Both the position numbers and the translations under genes were made by a program. This document shows positions 43,361 to 57,679 of a stretch of DNA of 64,000 bases, piece after piece. The stretch comes from Pedococcus_A sp963730585 (lineage in GTDB: Bacteria > Actinomycetota > Actinomycetes > Actinomycetales > Dermatophilaceae). The DNA is taken from assembly GCA_963730585.1 (NCBI GenBank), contig CAVSSL010000011.1, forward strand, positions 248,001-312,000, written 5' to 3'. Under the pieces are notes generated by a model. That model ran no database searches, was not told the origin of the DNA, and was given only the letters and a program-made list of their open reading frames with translations. Every line of letters starts with the position of its first letter. Within the stretch, counting starts at the first letter, position 1.

Positions 43361-44571
43361 TGGGTGCGCGCAACGACGAGCTGCTCGCGCGGTACCAGCG
43401 CTCGGTGATGGGCGTCTTCGGCCTGCCCCCGCTGGTGCTCGACCACGGTGCCGGCTGCCACGTCTGGGACGTCGACGGCAACCGCTACCTCGACCTCGTC
43501 GGCGGCATCGCCGTCAACGCCCTCGGGCACGGCCACCCGGCCCTCGTGTCGGCCGTCTCCAAGCAGGCGGCCGAGGGCATCCACATCTCCAACTTGTTCA
43601 CCTCCGAGGCCCAGATCTCGCTCGCTGAGCGGCTCATCGACATCGCGGGTGCCCCCGAGGGCTCCGCGGTGTTCTTCTGCAACTCCGGCGCCGAGGCCAT
43701 CGAGGCCGCGATCAAGCTGAGCCGGCGCACCGGTCGCACCGGCCTCGTGGCAGCCGAGGGCGCGTTCCACGGCCGCACCACCGGGGCCCTCGCACTGACC
43801 CACAAGCTGGCCTACCGCGAGCCCTTCGAGCCGCTGATCCCCGGGGTGAGCCACGTGCCCTACGGCGACGAGGCGGCCCTGCGCGCGGCGGTCACGGAGG
43901 ACACCGCCGCCGTCGTCCTCGAGCCCATCCAGGGTGAGGCCGGCGTGCTCAGCCCCGGCACGGCATACCTGCGACTCGCGCGGGAGGTGACGCAGGAGCA
44001 GGGTGCCCTGCTGGTCCTCGACGAGATCCAGACCGGCATCGGCCGCACGGGCACGTGGTTCGCGTTCCAGCAGGCCGGCATCGTGCCCGACGCGGTCACC
44101 GTCGCCAAGGGCCTCGGTGGCGGCGTGCCGGTCGGCGGACTCATCGCGTTCGGTGACCACAACGCCCACCTGCTCACCGCCGGCCAGCACGGCACGACGT
44201 TCGGGGGCAACCCGCTGGCGGCCGCGGCAGGCCTCGCGGTGCTGGAGACCATCGAGTCCGAGGGGCTGCTCGAGCACGCCCGCGCGGCGGGCGAGCACCT
44301 GGCCGGCGCGGTGCTCGCGCTGCGGCACCCGCTCGTGACCGGGGTGCGGGGCGCCGGCCTCCTCCGGGCGATCACGCTGGCGCAGGACGTCGCGCCGCAG
44401 GTGGCCGTCGCCGCCCGCGACGCCGGCTTCATCGTCAACCCCGTCGCCCCCGCCGCGATCAGGCTCGCGCCCCCGCTCGTGGTGAGCCTCGACGAGCTCG
44501 ACTCGTTCGTGGCGGCGCTGCCCGCGCTCCTCGACTCCTGCACCACCGACAGCCCGGAGGCCACCCCATGA
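43360..44571 (+). CDS. argD: Acetylornithine aminotransferase
   Basis: A 403-residue PLP aminotransferase of class III. The cofactor-binding FFCNSGAEAIEAAIKLSR, AFHGRTTGALALT, VLDEIQTGIGRTG, and the Schiff-base Lys in VTVAKGLGGGVPVGG are all visible. In actinobacteria the same enzyme can also serve as succinyl-diaminopimelate aminotransferase. The ATG shares one base with the argB stop. Confidence 0.94.
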   Translation: MGARNDELLARYQRSVMGVFGLPPLVLDHGAGCHVWDVDGNRYLDLVGGIAVNALGHGHPALVSAVSKQAAEGIHISNLFTSEAQISLAERLIDIAGAPEGSAVFFCNSGAEAIEAAIKLSRRTGRTGLVAAEGAFHGRTTGALALTHKLAYREPFEPLIPGVSHVPYGDEAALRAAVTEDTAAVVLEPIQGEAGVLSPGTAYLRLAREVTQEQGALLVLDEIQTGIGRTGTWFAFQQAGIVPDAVTVAKGLGGGVPVGGLIAFGDHNAHLLTAGQHGTTFGGNPLAAAAGLAVLETIESEGLLEHARAAGEHLAGAVLALRHPLVTGVRGAGLLRAITLAQDVAPQVAVAARDAGFIVNPVAPAAIRLAPPLVVSLDELDSFVAALPALLDSCTTDSPEATP

Positions 44572-45518
44572 CCCGCCACTTCCTGCGCGACGACGACCTC
44601 ACCGCGGCGGAGCAGCGCGAGGTGCTGCGTCGTGCGGCCGCGCTGAAGAAGGCGCCGTACTCCGACCAGTGCCTGGCCGGCCCGCAGTCGGTCGCGGTCC
44701 TGTTCGACAAGCCGACGCTGCGCACCCAGGCGTCCTTCACCGCCGGCATCGCCGCCCTCGGCGGCTACCCGATGGTCGTCGACGGTCGGCTGGCCGGCAT
44801 CGGCGAGCGCGAGTCGGTCGCCGACACCGCACGCGTGCTCGGCCGGCAGACGTCGCTCATCGTGTGGCGCACGTTCGGGCAGGACCGGCTCGAGGAGATG
44901 GCGCGGTGGGCCGGGGTGCCGGTCGTGAACGCCCTCACCGACCTCTTCCACCCCTGCCAGGTCCTGGCGGACCTGCTGACCGTGACCGAGCACAAGGGTG
45001 ACCTGCCCGGGCTCACACTGGCCTACCTCGGCGACGGGGCCAACAACATGGCGCACTCCTACCTGCTCGGCTGTGCGCTGGCGGGGATGCACGTGCGCAT
45101 CGGCGCCCCGGCCGGCCACCAGCCCGACCCGGCGGTGCTGGCCCGCGCGCAGGAGATCGCCGCCGAGCAGGGCGGCTCGGTCACCGTCACCGACGACCCG
45201 CGGGCTGCCGCGGACGGGGCGGACGTGCTGGCCACCGACACCTGGGTGTCGATGGGCCAGGAGGCCCTCAAGGACGCCAAGGCCGGCAAGGACAGCCCGT
45301 TCGTGCCGTACTCGCTCACCGGCGACCTGCTCGGGCACGCCAAGCCCGACGCCGTCGTGCTGCACTGCCTGCCCGCCTACCGCGGCCTCGAGATCGCGGC
45401 CGACGTCATCGACGGCCCGCAGTCGGTGGTCTGGGACGAGGCCGAGAACCGGCTGCACGCGCAGAAGGCGCTGATCTCGTTCCTCCTCGAGGCGTCCCGC
45501 GAGCCGGAGTCACCGTGA
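44568..45518 (+). CDS. argF: Ornithine carbamoyltransferase
   Basis: A 316-residue enzyme joining carbamoyl phosphate and ornithine to citrulline. Conserved are WRTFGQ, FHPCQVLADLLT, GDGANNMAHS, the SMGQE ornithine loop, HCLPAYRG, and the C-terminal WDEAENRLHAQKAL. The carbamoyl-phosphate loop, STRT(R) in most relatives, reads PTLRTQ here (residues 49-54): Ser to Thr, Thr to Leu, with the key Arg52 kept. It is otherwise a close match to actinobacterial ArgF. Start overlaps argD. Confidence 0.94.
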   Translation: MTRHFLRDDDLTAAEQREVLRRAAALKKAPYSDQCLAGPQSVAVLFDKPTLRTQASFTAGIAALGGYPMVVDGRLAGIGERESVADTARVLGRQTSLIVWRTFGQDRLEEMARWAGVPVVNALTDLFHPCQVLADLLTVTEHKGDLPGLTLAYLGDGANNMAHSYLLGCALAGMHVRIGAPAGHQPDPAVLARAQEIAAEQGGSVTVTDDPRAAADGADVLATDTWVSMGQEALKDAKAGKDSPFVPYSLTGDLLGHAKPDAVVLHCLPAYRGLEIAADVIDGPQSVVWDEAENRLHAQKALISFLLEASREPESP

Positions 45519-46048
45519 CTGTCGCGACCACCCGCACTGGCCGCCAGCGCCGGATCGTCGAGATCCTCGGCCGCACGGCCGTGAAGTCGCAGTCCGAGCT
45601 GCTCGACCTCCTCGCCTCCGACGGCATCGAGGTCACGCAGGCGACCCTGTCGCGCGACCTCGTCGAGCTCGGTGCCGTCAAGGTCCGCTCCGGGCGGGCC
45701 CTCGTGTATGCCGTGCCGGGCGAGGGCGGCGACCGCACCGCCCGCCCCGCCCAGGACGGGCAGGAGGTGTCGGCGCGCCTGAAGCGGCTCTGCGAGGAGC
45801 TGCTCGTCTCCGCCGAGCCGTCGCACAACCTCATCGTGCTCCGCACCCCGCCGGGCGCCGCGAGCTTCCTGGCCTCGGCGATCGACCACGTCGACCAGAA
45901 GGACATCCTCGGCACCATCGCCGGCGACGACACCATCATGGTGATCACCACCGGTCCGGAGGCCAGCCAGGGGATCGCCCGCCTGTTCCTCTCCCTCGCG
46001 GACCACCGCGAGGAGACCGCCCCACGACCTCAGGGAGAGACCCCGTGA
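45515..46048 (+). CDS. argR: Arginine repressor
   Basis: A 177-residue hexameric repressor/activator. The winged helix includes RIVEILGRTAVKSQSELLDLLASDGIEVTQATLSRDLVEL, with the recognition Ser-Arg (TLSRD). The C-terminal arginine-binding and oligomerisation domain has FLASAIDHVDQKDILGTIAGDDTIMVIT, including the ligand-binding GDDT. It is embedded in the operon it should control through the ARG boxes at 39738-39771, giving autoregulation. Confidence 0.95.
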   Translation: MTVATTRTGRQRRIVEILGRTAVKSQSELLDLLASDGIEVTQATLSRDLVELGAVKVRSGRALVYAVPGEGGDRTARPAQDGQEVSARLKRLCEELLVSAEPSHNLIVLRTPPGAASFLASAIDHVDQKDILGTIAGDDTIMVITTGPEASQGIARLFLSLADHREETAPRPQGETP

Positions 46049-47509
46049 CCGACGCCAACGCCGCAGGCCCCCGGACCGGAGCAGGTGCGGAGCGTGTGAG
46101 CCTGTGGGGTGGCCGGTTCGCCGGAGGCCCCGCGGACGCGCTCGCGGCCCTGAGCAAGTCGACGCACTTCGACTGGCGGCTCGCGCCCTACGACATCGCC
46201 GGCTCCCGGGCGCACGCACGGGTGCTGCACCGGGCCGGGCTGCTCGACGACGCCACCCTCGAGGCGATGCTCGACGCCCTCGGCCGGCTGCTGGCCGACG
46301 TCGAGTCGGGCGCGTTCGCCCCGGCCGACGACGACGAGGACGTCCACACGGCACTCGAGCGCGGGCTCATCGAGCGGGCGGGCGCCGACGTCGGTGGCCG
46401 GCTCCGTGCAGGCCGGTCTCGCAACGACCAGGTCGCGACGCTGTTCCGGATGTACCTGCGCGACCACGCACGCTCGGTCGGCGCCCTGGTGCTCGACGTC
46501 GTCGAGGCGCTGGTGCAGCAGTCGCAGCGGCACATCGCCGTGCCGATGCCCGGTCGCACCCACCTCCAGCACGCCCAGCCGGTGCTGCTGTCGCACCACC
46601 TGCTGGCCCACGCCTGGGCCCTGCTGCGCGACGTGCAGCGGCTGCAGGACTGGGACGTCCGCACCAACGTCTCTCCCTACGGCTCGGGAGCGCTGGCCGG
46701 CAGCTCGCTCGGCCTCGACCCCGAGGCCGTCGCGGCCGACCTGGGGTTCGCCACCTCGGTGCAGAACTCGATCGACGGCACGGCATCACGCGACTTCGTG
46801 GCCGAGTTCGCGTTCGTCGCCGCGATGACGGCGGTCGACGTCTCGCGACTGGCCGAGGAGGTCGTGCTGTGGGCGACCAAGGAGTTCTCCTTCGTCACGC
46901 TCGACGACGCCTACTCGACGGGGTCGAGCATCATGCCGCAGAAGAAGAACCCCGACGTGGCAGAGCTGGCGCGGGGCAAGGCGGGCCGCCTCGTCGGTGA
47001 CCTGGCCGGACTGCTGACGACCTTGAAGTCGCTGCCGCTGGCCTACAACCGTGACCTGCAGGAGGACAAGGAACCGGTCTTCGACGCCGTCGACACCCTC
47101 GAGGTGCTGTCTGCCGGCCTTCGCGGGCATGGTGGCGACCATGGAGTTCAACACCCACCGACTCGAGTCGCTTGCGCCGCAAGGCTTCTCGCTGGCCACC
47201 GACATCGCCGAGTGGCTGGTGCGCGAGGGTGTGCCCTTCCGCGTGGCGCACGAGGTCGCGGGAGCCTGCGTCCGGGCCTGCGAGCAGCGTGGCATCGAGC
47301 TGTGGGACCTCACCGACGACGACCTGGCCACGATCTCGCCCCACCTGACCCCCGGCGTCCGCGAGGTGCTGAGCGTGGAGGGTTCGCTGGCCTCCCGCAA
47401 CGCCAAGGGCGGCACGGCCCCCGAGCGGGTGCGTGAGCAGCTGGCGGCCGTCTCCGCAGCCGCCTCCACCGCCCGCGAGTGGGCCACGACGGCGGTCGTC
47501 GTCCGCTGA
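46045..47509 (+). CDS. argH: Argininosuccinate lyase, frameshifted at 47110
   Basis: The last step of arginine synthesis, cleaving argininosuccinate to arginine and fumarate; ~487 residues when repaired. Family blocks: LWGGRFAGGPADALAALSKS, DDDEDVHTALERGL, AGRSRNDQVAT, PGRTHLQHAQPV, and the flexible GSSIMPQKKNPDVAEL loop with the catalytic Ser. The frame breaks at 47110 (one extra T): EVL should continue LPAFAGMVATMEFNTHRLES in the next frame to TGA 47507-47509. Argininosuccinate synthase (argG) is not in the window. Confidence 0.93.
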
Positions 47510-47510
47510 C

Positions 47511-48143
47511 ATGGAGGTGGGCCGGGCCCTGACACGCGCCTTCTTCCGCGAGGACGTGCTCGACGTCGCGCCAGCGCTGCTGGGCGCGACCATCACGCAC
47601 GCGGGCGTCACGGTCCGGCTCACCGAGGTCGAGGCGTATGCCGGGGAGCAGGACCCCGGGTCACACGCCTTCCGCGGTCCCACCCCGCGCACGGAGGTGA
47701 TGTTCGGCAGGGCCGGCCACCTCTACGTCTACTTCACCTACGGCATGCACTGGTGCGCCAACGTCGTGACGGGCACGGAGGGTGAGGCCAGCGCGGTGCT
47801 GCTGCGGGCCGGCGAGGTCGTCGGCGGCCACGAGGTGGCGGCGGAGCGACGTGCCGGCATCACCCCACGGGACTGGGCCCGCGGGCCGGCCCGGCTGGCC
47901 TCCACGCTGGGGCTGCAGGGTGGGCAGACCGGCCTCGACGCGTGCGACCCGGACGGCCCCGTCACCTTCCGCACCCCTGCCGAGCACGTGCCCGCCAGCC
48001 GCATCCGCACCGGGCCGCGGGTGGGCGTCGCGGGAGCCGGTGGCGACGCCGAGCGCTACCCGTGGAGGTTCTGGCTCGAGGGGGAGCCGACGGTGTCGGT
48101 GTACCGCCCCGCGAAACCGCGTCGCAGGCGAGTTGAGGCATAG
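47511..48143 (+). CDS. mpg: 3-methyladenine DNA glycosylase (AAG/MPG type)
   Basis: A 210-residue DNA repair enzyme excising alkylated bases. It has LTEVEAYAGEQDPGSHAFRGPTPR, with the catalytic Glu and the conserved SHA, then MFGRAGHLYVYFTYGMHWCANVV and GPARLASTLGL. The gene follows argH by one base, but no overlap; tyrS comes next, the order known from mycobacteria. The Arg/Lys-rich C-terminal end may help DNA binding. Confidence 0.93.
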   Translation: MEVGRALTRAFFREDVLDVAPALLGATITHAGVTVRLTEVEAYAGEQDPGSHAFRGPTPRTEVMFGRAGHLYVYFTYGMHWCANVVTGTEGEASAVLLRAGEVVGGHEVAAERRAGITPRDWARGPARLASTLGLQGGQTGLDACDPDGPVTFRTPAEHVPASRIRTGPRVGVAGAGGDAERYPWRFWLEGEPTVSVYRPAKPRRRRVEA

Positions 48144-48150
48144 GGCAGGC

Positions 48151-48179
48151 TTGGCACTGCGCCGGGCACCCGGCATACA
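48151..48179 (+). promoter_or_regulatory. Possible tyrS promoter
   Basis: TTGGCA (48151-48156) and CATACA (48174-48179), 17 nt apart, lie 25 bp before the tyrS GTG. The -10 overlaps a copy of the repeated octamer (48171-48178). Confidence 0.4.
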
Positions 48180-48203
48180 CAGAACTGAAGGAGCACAAGG
48201 AAC

Positions 48204-49467
48204 GTGAGCGACATCCTCGACGAGCTGCAGTGGCGGGGGCTGGTGGCGCAGACCACCGACGAGTCCGCGCTGCGCGAGGCACTCGCCGACGGGCCGATCA
48301 CGCTCTATTGCGGCTTCGACCCCACTGCGCCGAGCCTGCACATCGGCAACCTCGTGCAGCTGATCACCATGCGCCACCTGCAGCGGGCGGGGCACCGGGT
48401 GCTCTGCCTGGTCGGCGGGTCCACCGGCCTCATCGGTGACCCCAAGTCGACCTCCGAGCGCGACCTGCACGACGCCGACACGGTGGCCGACTGGGTCAAG
48501 CGGATCCAGCAGCAGGTGCAGCCGTTCCTCGACTTCGACGGCGACAACCCGGCGGTGATGGTCAACAACCTGGACTGGACGGCACCGCTGTCGGCGCTGG
48601 AGTTCCTGCGGGACATCGGCCGGCACTTCCGGGTCAACCACATGATCAAGAAGGACGCCATCTCGGCGAGGCTCAACACCGAGCAGGGGATCTCCTACAC
48701 CGAGTTCAGCTACCAGCTGCTCCAGGGCATGGACTACCTCCACCTGTTCCGCGAGTTCGGCTGCACCCTGCAGACCGGGGGAGCGGACCAGTGGGGCAAC
48801 CTCACCGCCGGGTCCGACCTGATCCACCGGGTGGAGGGGAAGTCGGTGCACCTGCTGACGACCCCCCTCATCACGAAGGCCGACGGCTCGAAGTTCGGCA
48901 AGACCGAGTCGGGCACCGTGTGGCTCGACCCCGAGATGATGTCGCCGTACGCGTTCTACCAGTTCTGGATCAACGCCGAGGACGCGTCGGTGGTCTCCTA
49001 CCTCAAGGTGTTCACCGACCGGGGTCCCGAGGAGATCGCGCGGCTCGAGCAGTCGCTGGCCGAGAAGCCGTTCCTGCGCGAGGCGCAGAAGGCGCTCGCC
49101 GCGGACGTGACGACCCTGGTGCACGGAGCCGAGCACACGGCCGCGGTGCAGGCCGCCTCGGAGGCGCTGTTCGGGAAGGGCGACGTGGCCGCCCTCGACG
49201 AGCGGACGCTGGTCGACGCCACGGCAGAGCTGCCGGGGGCGGAGGTCCCGGTGGGTTCCTCGGTGGTGGACGCGCTGGTGGCGATCCGGGTTGGTGGAGT
49301 CGCGCAAGGCCGCCCGTCGGGCCATCGACGAGGGCGGGGCGTCGGTCAACAACGCGAAGGTCACCGACTCCGAGGCGGTGCTGGGGGAGGGCGACTTCCT
49401 CCACGGCCGGGTCGCCCTGCTGCGCCGGGGACGCAAGTCCCTCGCGGCAGCCCGTCGGTCGGCCTGA
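48204..49467 (+). CDS. tyrS: Tyrosyl-tRNA synthetase, frameshifted at 49290
   Basis: A class I synthetase, ~420 residues when repaired. ITLYCGFDPTAPSLHIGNL carries the HIGH motif as HIGN, GGADQWGNLTAG binds tyrosine, and KADGSKFGKTES is the KMSKS-type loop (KFGKT). The C-terminal S4-like RNA-binding domain is in a second frame: ATC-CGG is followed by one extra G in a GGG run, then LVESRKAARRAIDEGGASVNN continues to TGA 49465-49467. The gene is essential, so an error in the assembly is likely. The start GTG 48204 follows AAGGAG/AAGGAA. Confidence 0.93.
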
Positions 49468-49483
49468 ACAGGACCAGCCACGC

Positions 49484-49522
49484 GAAGGGGCCCGGTGTGC
49501 AGGACGCACGCCGGGCCCCTTC
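49484..49522 (+). terminator. Long hairpin terminator after tyrS
   Basis: A 17-bp stem (49484-49500 with 49506-49522, one G-U pair) around a 5-nt loop, 16 bp after the tyrS stop. No U-tract follows. Confidence 0.8.
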
Positions 49523-49594
49523 GTCATGGAGCTCCCGGCTCGACAGGCGCTCCACAGGGGCCTCAAAAGGCCCGCAGGCCGCTGACCTGCGGAT

Positions 49595-49624
49595 TTGTCA
49601 TTCTCCGCGAGCTCCCCGTAATGT
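49595..49624 (+). promoter_or_regulatory. rrn promoter P1
   Basis: TTGTCA (49595-49600) and TAATGT (49619-49624), 18 nt apart, are the best -35/-10 pair in the 650-bp region before 16S rRNA. Confidence 0.6.
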
Positions 49625-49802
49625 TCTCTTCGTCAGCCCGACAGGGAGGAACGGACACCACCGCGGTCACCACCGCGAAGCAGGCCGGTCCCGGGGCAGA
49701 CACCACCAGACCGAATCACTTGGTTCTCCCAAGCGGTCACCCTAGCGCCCAGCGCGAGGGGGTGGAGCACCAGGCTGCGCAACCAGGCTCCGCAGAGCGG
49801 AT

Positions 49803-49832
49803 TTGGAAGCCGGCAGGGTGAGGAAGTACCTT
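49803..49832 (+). promoter_or_regulatory. Possible rrn promoter P2
   Basis: TTGGAA (49803-49808) and TACCTT (49827-49832), 18 nt apart, ~280 bp before 16S. Tandem promoters are usual for rrn operons; this one is weaker than P1. Confidence 0.4.
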
Positions 49833-49836
49833 AGAT

Positions 49837-50114
49837 GAGCCCCGGACGCGGAAAGCGAAAAGCTGAAGCGGAAGGTGCGCGTCCGAACCTTGAGAACTCA
49901 ACAGCGTGTCAAAAATCGATGCCAATTACCTCGTCTCGAGGGGTGTCGTTCCCGGCCCAGCAGGGTTGGGGATGATGTTTCTTGAGCGAATTTCCTTTGG
50001 TTGACAACGAATCAATTAGCGTTTTGCGCTGGTTGTTCTTGCTCAGCTAGTGATTTAAACCCTTTACGGGTTCTGGTTTCCGCGCCTGGCTTTGGCTGGG
50101 TGTGGTGCTGAACA
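49837..50114 (+). other. rrn leader
   Basis: The transcribed leader before 16S is AT-richer than its surroundings. It includes CTTGAGAACTCAACAGCGTG (49889-49908), a segment typical of actinobacterial rrn leaders and related to the boxA/processing region; a similar TTGAGAACT recurs in the 16S-23S spacer (51978-51986). No coding sequence is supported in the whole stretch 49523-50114. Confidence 0.6.
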
Positions 50115-55129
<5,015 letters not shown>

Positions 55130-55240
55130 CACACACGTCCTACCGCTTGCGGTAGAACCAAGAATTTGCTTCGCGTCCACTGTGCGGTTCCCGAGACACG
55201 GTCGGGAACCAGGAAACACCTGATTGATATCTCCATAGAG
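55130..55240 (+). other. 23S-5S spacer
   Basis: Contains the right arm of the 23S processing stalk (55171-55185) and a small hairpin, CTACCGC (55140-55146) with GCGGTAG (55149-55155). No gene. Confidence 0.6.
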
Positions 55241-55358
55241 TTTCGGCTGTCATAGCGAAGGGGAAACGCCCGGTCCCATTCCGAACCCGGAAGCTAAGCC
55301 CTTCAGCGCCGATGGTACTGCACTGGTGACGGTGTGGGAGAGTAGGACGCAGCCGAAC
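55241..55358 (+). rRNA. rrf: 5S ribosomal RNA
   Basis: About 118 nt. It has the typical actinobacterial 5S core, CCCGGTCCCATTCCGAACCC and GGAAGCTAAGCCC, and complementary ends TTTCGGCTG / CAGCCGAA. Confidence 0.96.
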
Positions 55359-55368
55359 ATACTTTCCG

Positions 55369-55406
55369 AAAAGGGGGCTCTGCAGCGCAGAGCCCCCTTT
55401 TTGTTG
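55369..55406 (+). terminator. Rho-independent terminator of the rrn operon
   Basis: AAAAGGGGGCTCTGC, a 3-nt loop, then GCAGAGCCCCCTTTT followed by more T: a perfect 15-bp stem running into a U-tract, 11 bp after 5S. It is the only classical U-tract terminator I see in the window. Confidence 0.95.
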
Positions 55407-55481
55407 TTCATGTTCCTGCGGCCCCGCGGCGTCCGTGTCGTCCGGCAACGACTCGGCGCGGTGGTGGCCGTTGGGGTTCCG

Positions 55482-55487
55482 TAGACT
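55482..55487 (+). promoter_or_regulatory. -10 hexamer TAGACT
   Basis: TAGACT lies 33 bp before GTG 55521, leaving a ~27-nt leader that includes GAGGAG. Confidence 0.5.
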
Positions 55488-55520
55488 GCTGACCGATTCA
55501 CTGCACAGCGAGGAGACTTC

Positions 55521-56648
55521 GTGCCCGAGAACCAGCCCGGCCGACGAGACGACGCCGAGGGACGCCGGGGACGCCCGTCCGACGGCCGCGGTCAAGGCGG
55601 CTCCCGAGGCCAAGGAGGATCCCGTGGCCGCGACGGCGAGCCGCGTCGCGGAGGTCCTCGTCAGGGCGCCGGCGGTCGAGACGGCGGCTTCCGAGGCGAG
55701 GGCAGCGAGCGACGTGGTGGCGCGGGCGGCCCGGGTCAGGGTCGTGGCGGTGCCGGCGGTGGCCGGGGCGGTGCCCCGAGGGGTGAGCGCACCGGGGGCC
55801 AGCGCAGCAGTGGGCCCCGGGACCAGCGGCAGGCCGGCACGTTCGACAACAGCGAGCGTCGGGGCGGGAGCAGGCTGGCGCCCAAGACGCCACGGCTTCC
55901 CGACCCCCGCATCGCCGAGGGCGTGACCGGGAAGGAGCTCGACCGGTCCGTGCACCAGCAGCTGCGGACGCTGAGCAAGGAGAACGCCGAAGGCGTCGCC
56001 CAGCACCTGGTCATGGTGGCCGCCCTGTTGGAGTCCGACGACATCGTGGGTGCCGAGGCGCACGCCGAGACGGCCGTCCGCCGGGCCGGGCGCGTGCCCG
56101 CGGCCCGGGAGGCCCTGGGGCTGGTGGCCTACCGCAAGGGCGAGTGGGCCCGGGCGCTGAGTGAGTTCCGCACCGCGCGGCGGCTGAGCGGCTCGTCGCA
56201 CATGCTGCCGCTCATGGTCGACTGCGAGCGCGGCCTGGGCCGCCCGGAGCGTGCCCTCGAGCTGGCGACCTCCCCGGAGGCCCGGACCCTGACGCTCGCG
56301 GAGCGCATCGAGCTGGCGATCGTCATCTCCGGCATCCGCCGCGACCTCGGCCAGCCGGAGGCTGCGGTGCTGGCGCTGCAGATTCCCCAGCTGAAGTCGA
56401 CGACCCGCAAGCCGTGGTCGGCGCGGCTCGCCTACGCCTACGCCGACGCCCTGCTCGCGACCGGCGACGAGAAGGGCGCCAGGGACTGGTTCGCCCGGGC
56501 TGCGGACGCGGACGACGAGGGGGAGACCGACGCCTCCGACCGGCTCGCCGAGCTCGACGGCGTCGTGATGGTCGACCTCCTCGAGGGTGAGGACGAGCTC
56601 GAGCAGGCCTCGGACGGCGAGGCCGACGACGCCGACACCCGGGCCTGA
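55521..56648 (+). CDS. TPR-like protein with Gly/Arg-rich N-terminus
   Basis: A 375-residue protein starting at GTG 55521 (GAGGAG upstream). Residues ~1-110 are almost entirely Gly, Arg, Asp and Gln with repeated RGG/GGSRGQ units, a composition like disordered RNA-binding tails. From ~120 on, helical repeats appear (LRTLSKENAEGVAQHLVMVAALLESDD; AHAETAVRRAGRVPAAREALGLVAYRKGEWARALSEF) typical of tetratricopeptide-like domains. The C-terminal ~25 residues are acidic. It directly follows the rrn operon and precedes the HAD gene, as in mycobacterial order. The function is unknown; an RNA link is inference. Confidence 0.82.
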   Translation: MPENQPGRRDDAEGRRGRPSDGRGQGGSRGQGGSRGRDGEPRRGGPRQGAGGRDGGFRGEGSERRGGAGGPGQGRGGAGGGRGGAPRGERTGGQRSSGPRDQRQAGTFDNSERRGGSRLAPKTPRLPDPRIAEGVTGKELDRSVHQQLRTLSKENAEGVAQHLVMVAALLESDDIVGAEAHAETAVRRAGRVPAAREALGLVAYRKGEWARALSEFRTARRLSGSSHMLPLMVDCERGLGRPERALELATSPEARTLTLAERIELAIVISGIRRDLGQPEAAVLALQIPQLKSTTRKPWSARLAYAYADALLATGDEKGARDWFARAADADDEGETDASDRLAELDGVVMVDLLEGEDELEQASDGEADDADTRA

Positions 56649-56665
56649 CGCCCTCCGCACCGGCG

Positions 56666-57679
56666 ATGGCTCTGCTCGACGCCTACCGGGCGGTCGTGTG
56701 TGACCTCGACGGGGTGGTCTACCGCGGCCCGACCGCGGTACCGCACGCCGTCGAGGCCCTGCGGTCCTGCGACCTGCCCGTTCTCTACGCGACCAACAAC
56801 GCCTCCCGCACACCGGAGACGGTGGCGGAGCACCTCCAGCGGCTGGGACTGGAAGCAGGCCCTGAGGACGTGGTGACGAGCGCCCAGGCCGGTGCGCACC
56901 ACCTGGCCGGCCAGGTGGCTGCGGGCTCGGTCGTGCTCGCGGTCGGGGGCGAGGGCGTCGTCCGTGCCCTGGCCGAGCAGGGCCTGCGCCCCGTGCCGGT
57001 GCGCCAGGCCCGCGACCCTGAGGCGTCGTATGCCGCGGTGCTCCAGGGCTACGGCCCCGACCTGTCGGCCTCCGACCTCGCGGAGGCGGCCTACGCCGTG
57101 CAGGGCGGGGCGCTCTGGGTGGCCACCAACACCGACCGCACGCTTCCCACCGACCGTGGCACCGCGCCCGGCAACGGCACCCTCGTCAAGGCGGTGGAGG
57201 CGGCGGTGGGCCGGCCGCCCGTCGTGGTCGGCAAGCCGTACGCCCCGCTCTACCTGCTGTGCGCGGAGCGGGTGCACCACGCGCCGGCCGAGCTGCTGGC
57301 CGTGGGCGACCGCCTCGACACCGACATCGCCGGCGCCGTCGAGACCGGCATGGACTCCGTGCTGGTGCTGACAGGCGTGGACTCGGCGGTCTCCTTGGCC
57401 GCTGCGCCACCAGCGCTGCGCCCCACCTACCTGGTCGAGGACCTGCGCGGGCTGCACGCGGCATACACGCCGGCTGTGCGCGACGCGGACGGCTGGTGGG
57501 AGTGCGGCGGGCACCGCCGCCGCCTGGTCGACGGGCGGTGGAAGGTCGACGGGGAGGACGGGACACGCGTCGAGCAGCTGCGCGTCGCCGTCGCCGCCGT
57601 GCACGAGGCCCTCGACGCCGGAGCCATTGACGAGGACCGTGCCCGGTCACTGGTGTCGGAAGTCGACAACCGGCAGTAG
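56666..57679 (+). CDS. HAD-superfamily IIA phosphatase
   Basis: A 337-residue HAD hydrolase of the NagD/p-nitrophenylphosphatase type. Motif I is VVCDLDGVVYRG with the nucleophile Asp, motif II is ATNNAS, motif III a Lys in VVVGKPYAPLY, and motif IV GDRLDTDIAGA. The ~80 residues after the core, with WWECGGHRRRLVDGRWKVDG, are not part of the usual domain. The physiological substrate is unknown. Confidence 0.88.
   Translation: MALLDAYRAVVCDLDGVVYRGPTAVPHAVEALRSCDLPVLYATNNASRTPETVAEHLQRLGLEAGPEDVVTSAQAGAHHLAGQVAAGSVVLAVGGEGVVRALAEQGLRPVPVRQARDPEASYAAVLQGYGPDLSASDLAEAAYAVQGGALWVATNTDRTLPTDRGTAPGNGTLVKAVEAAVGRPPVVVGKPYAPLYLLCAERVHHAPAELLAVGDRLDTDIAGAVETGMDSVLVLTGVDSAVSLAAAPPALRPTYLVEDLRGLHAAYTPAVRDADGWWECGGHRRRLVDGRWKVDGEDGTRVEQLRVAVAAVHEALDAGAIDEDRARSLVSEVDNRQ

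Noticed and set aside
50001..50022. TTGACA ... TAGCGT as a third rrn promoter
   Set aside because: The -35-like element is perfect but the spacing is only 10 nt, and no other -10 lies at 16-19 nt.
55140..56813. Long minus-strand frame covering 5S rRNA and the TPR gene
   Set aside because: It crosses the 5S gene and the rrn terminator and is repetitive; the plus-strand TPR gene is supported by start, ribosome site and neighbours.
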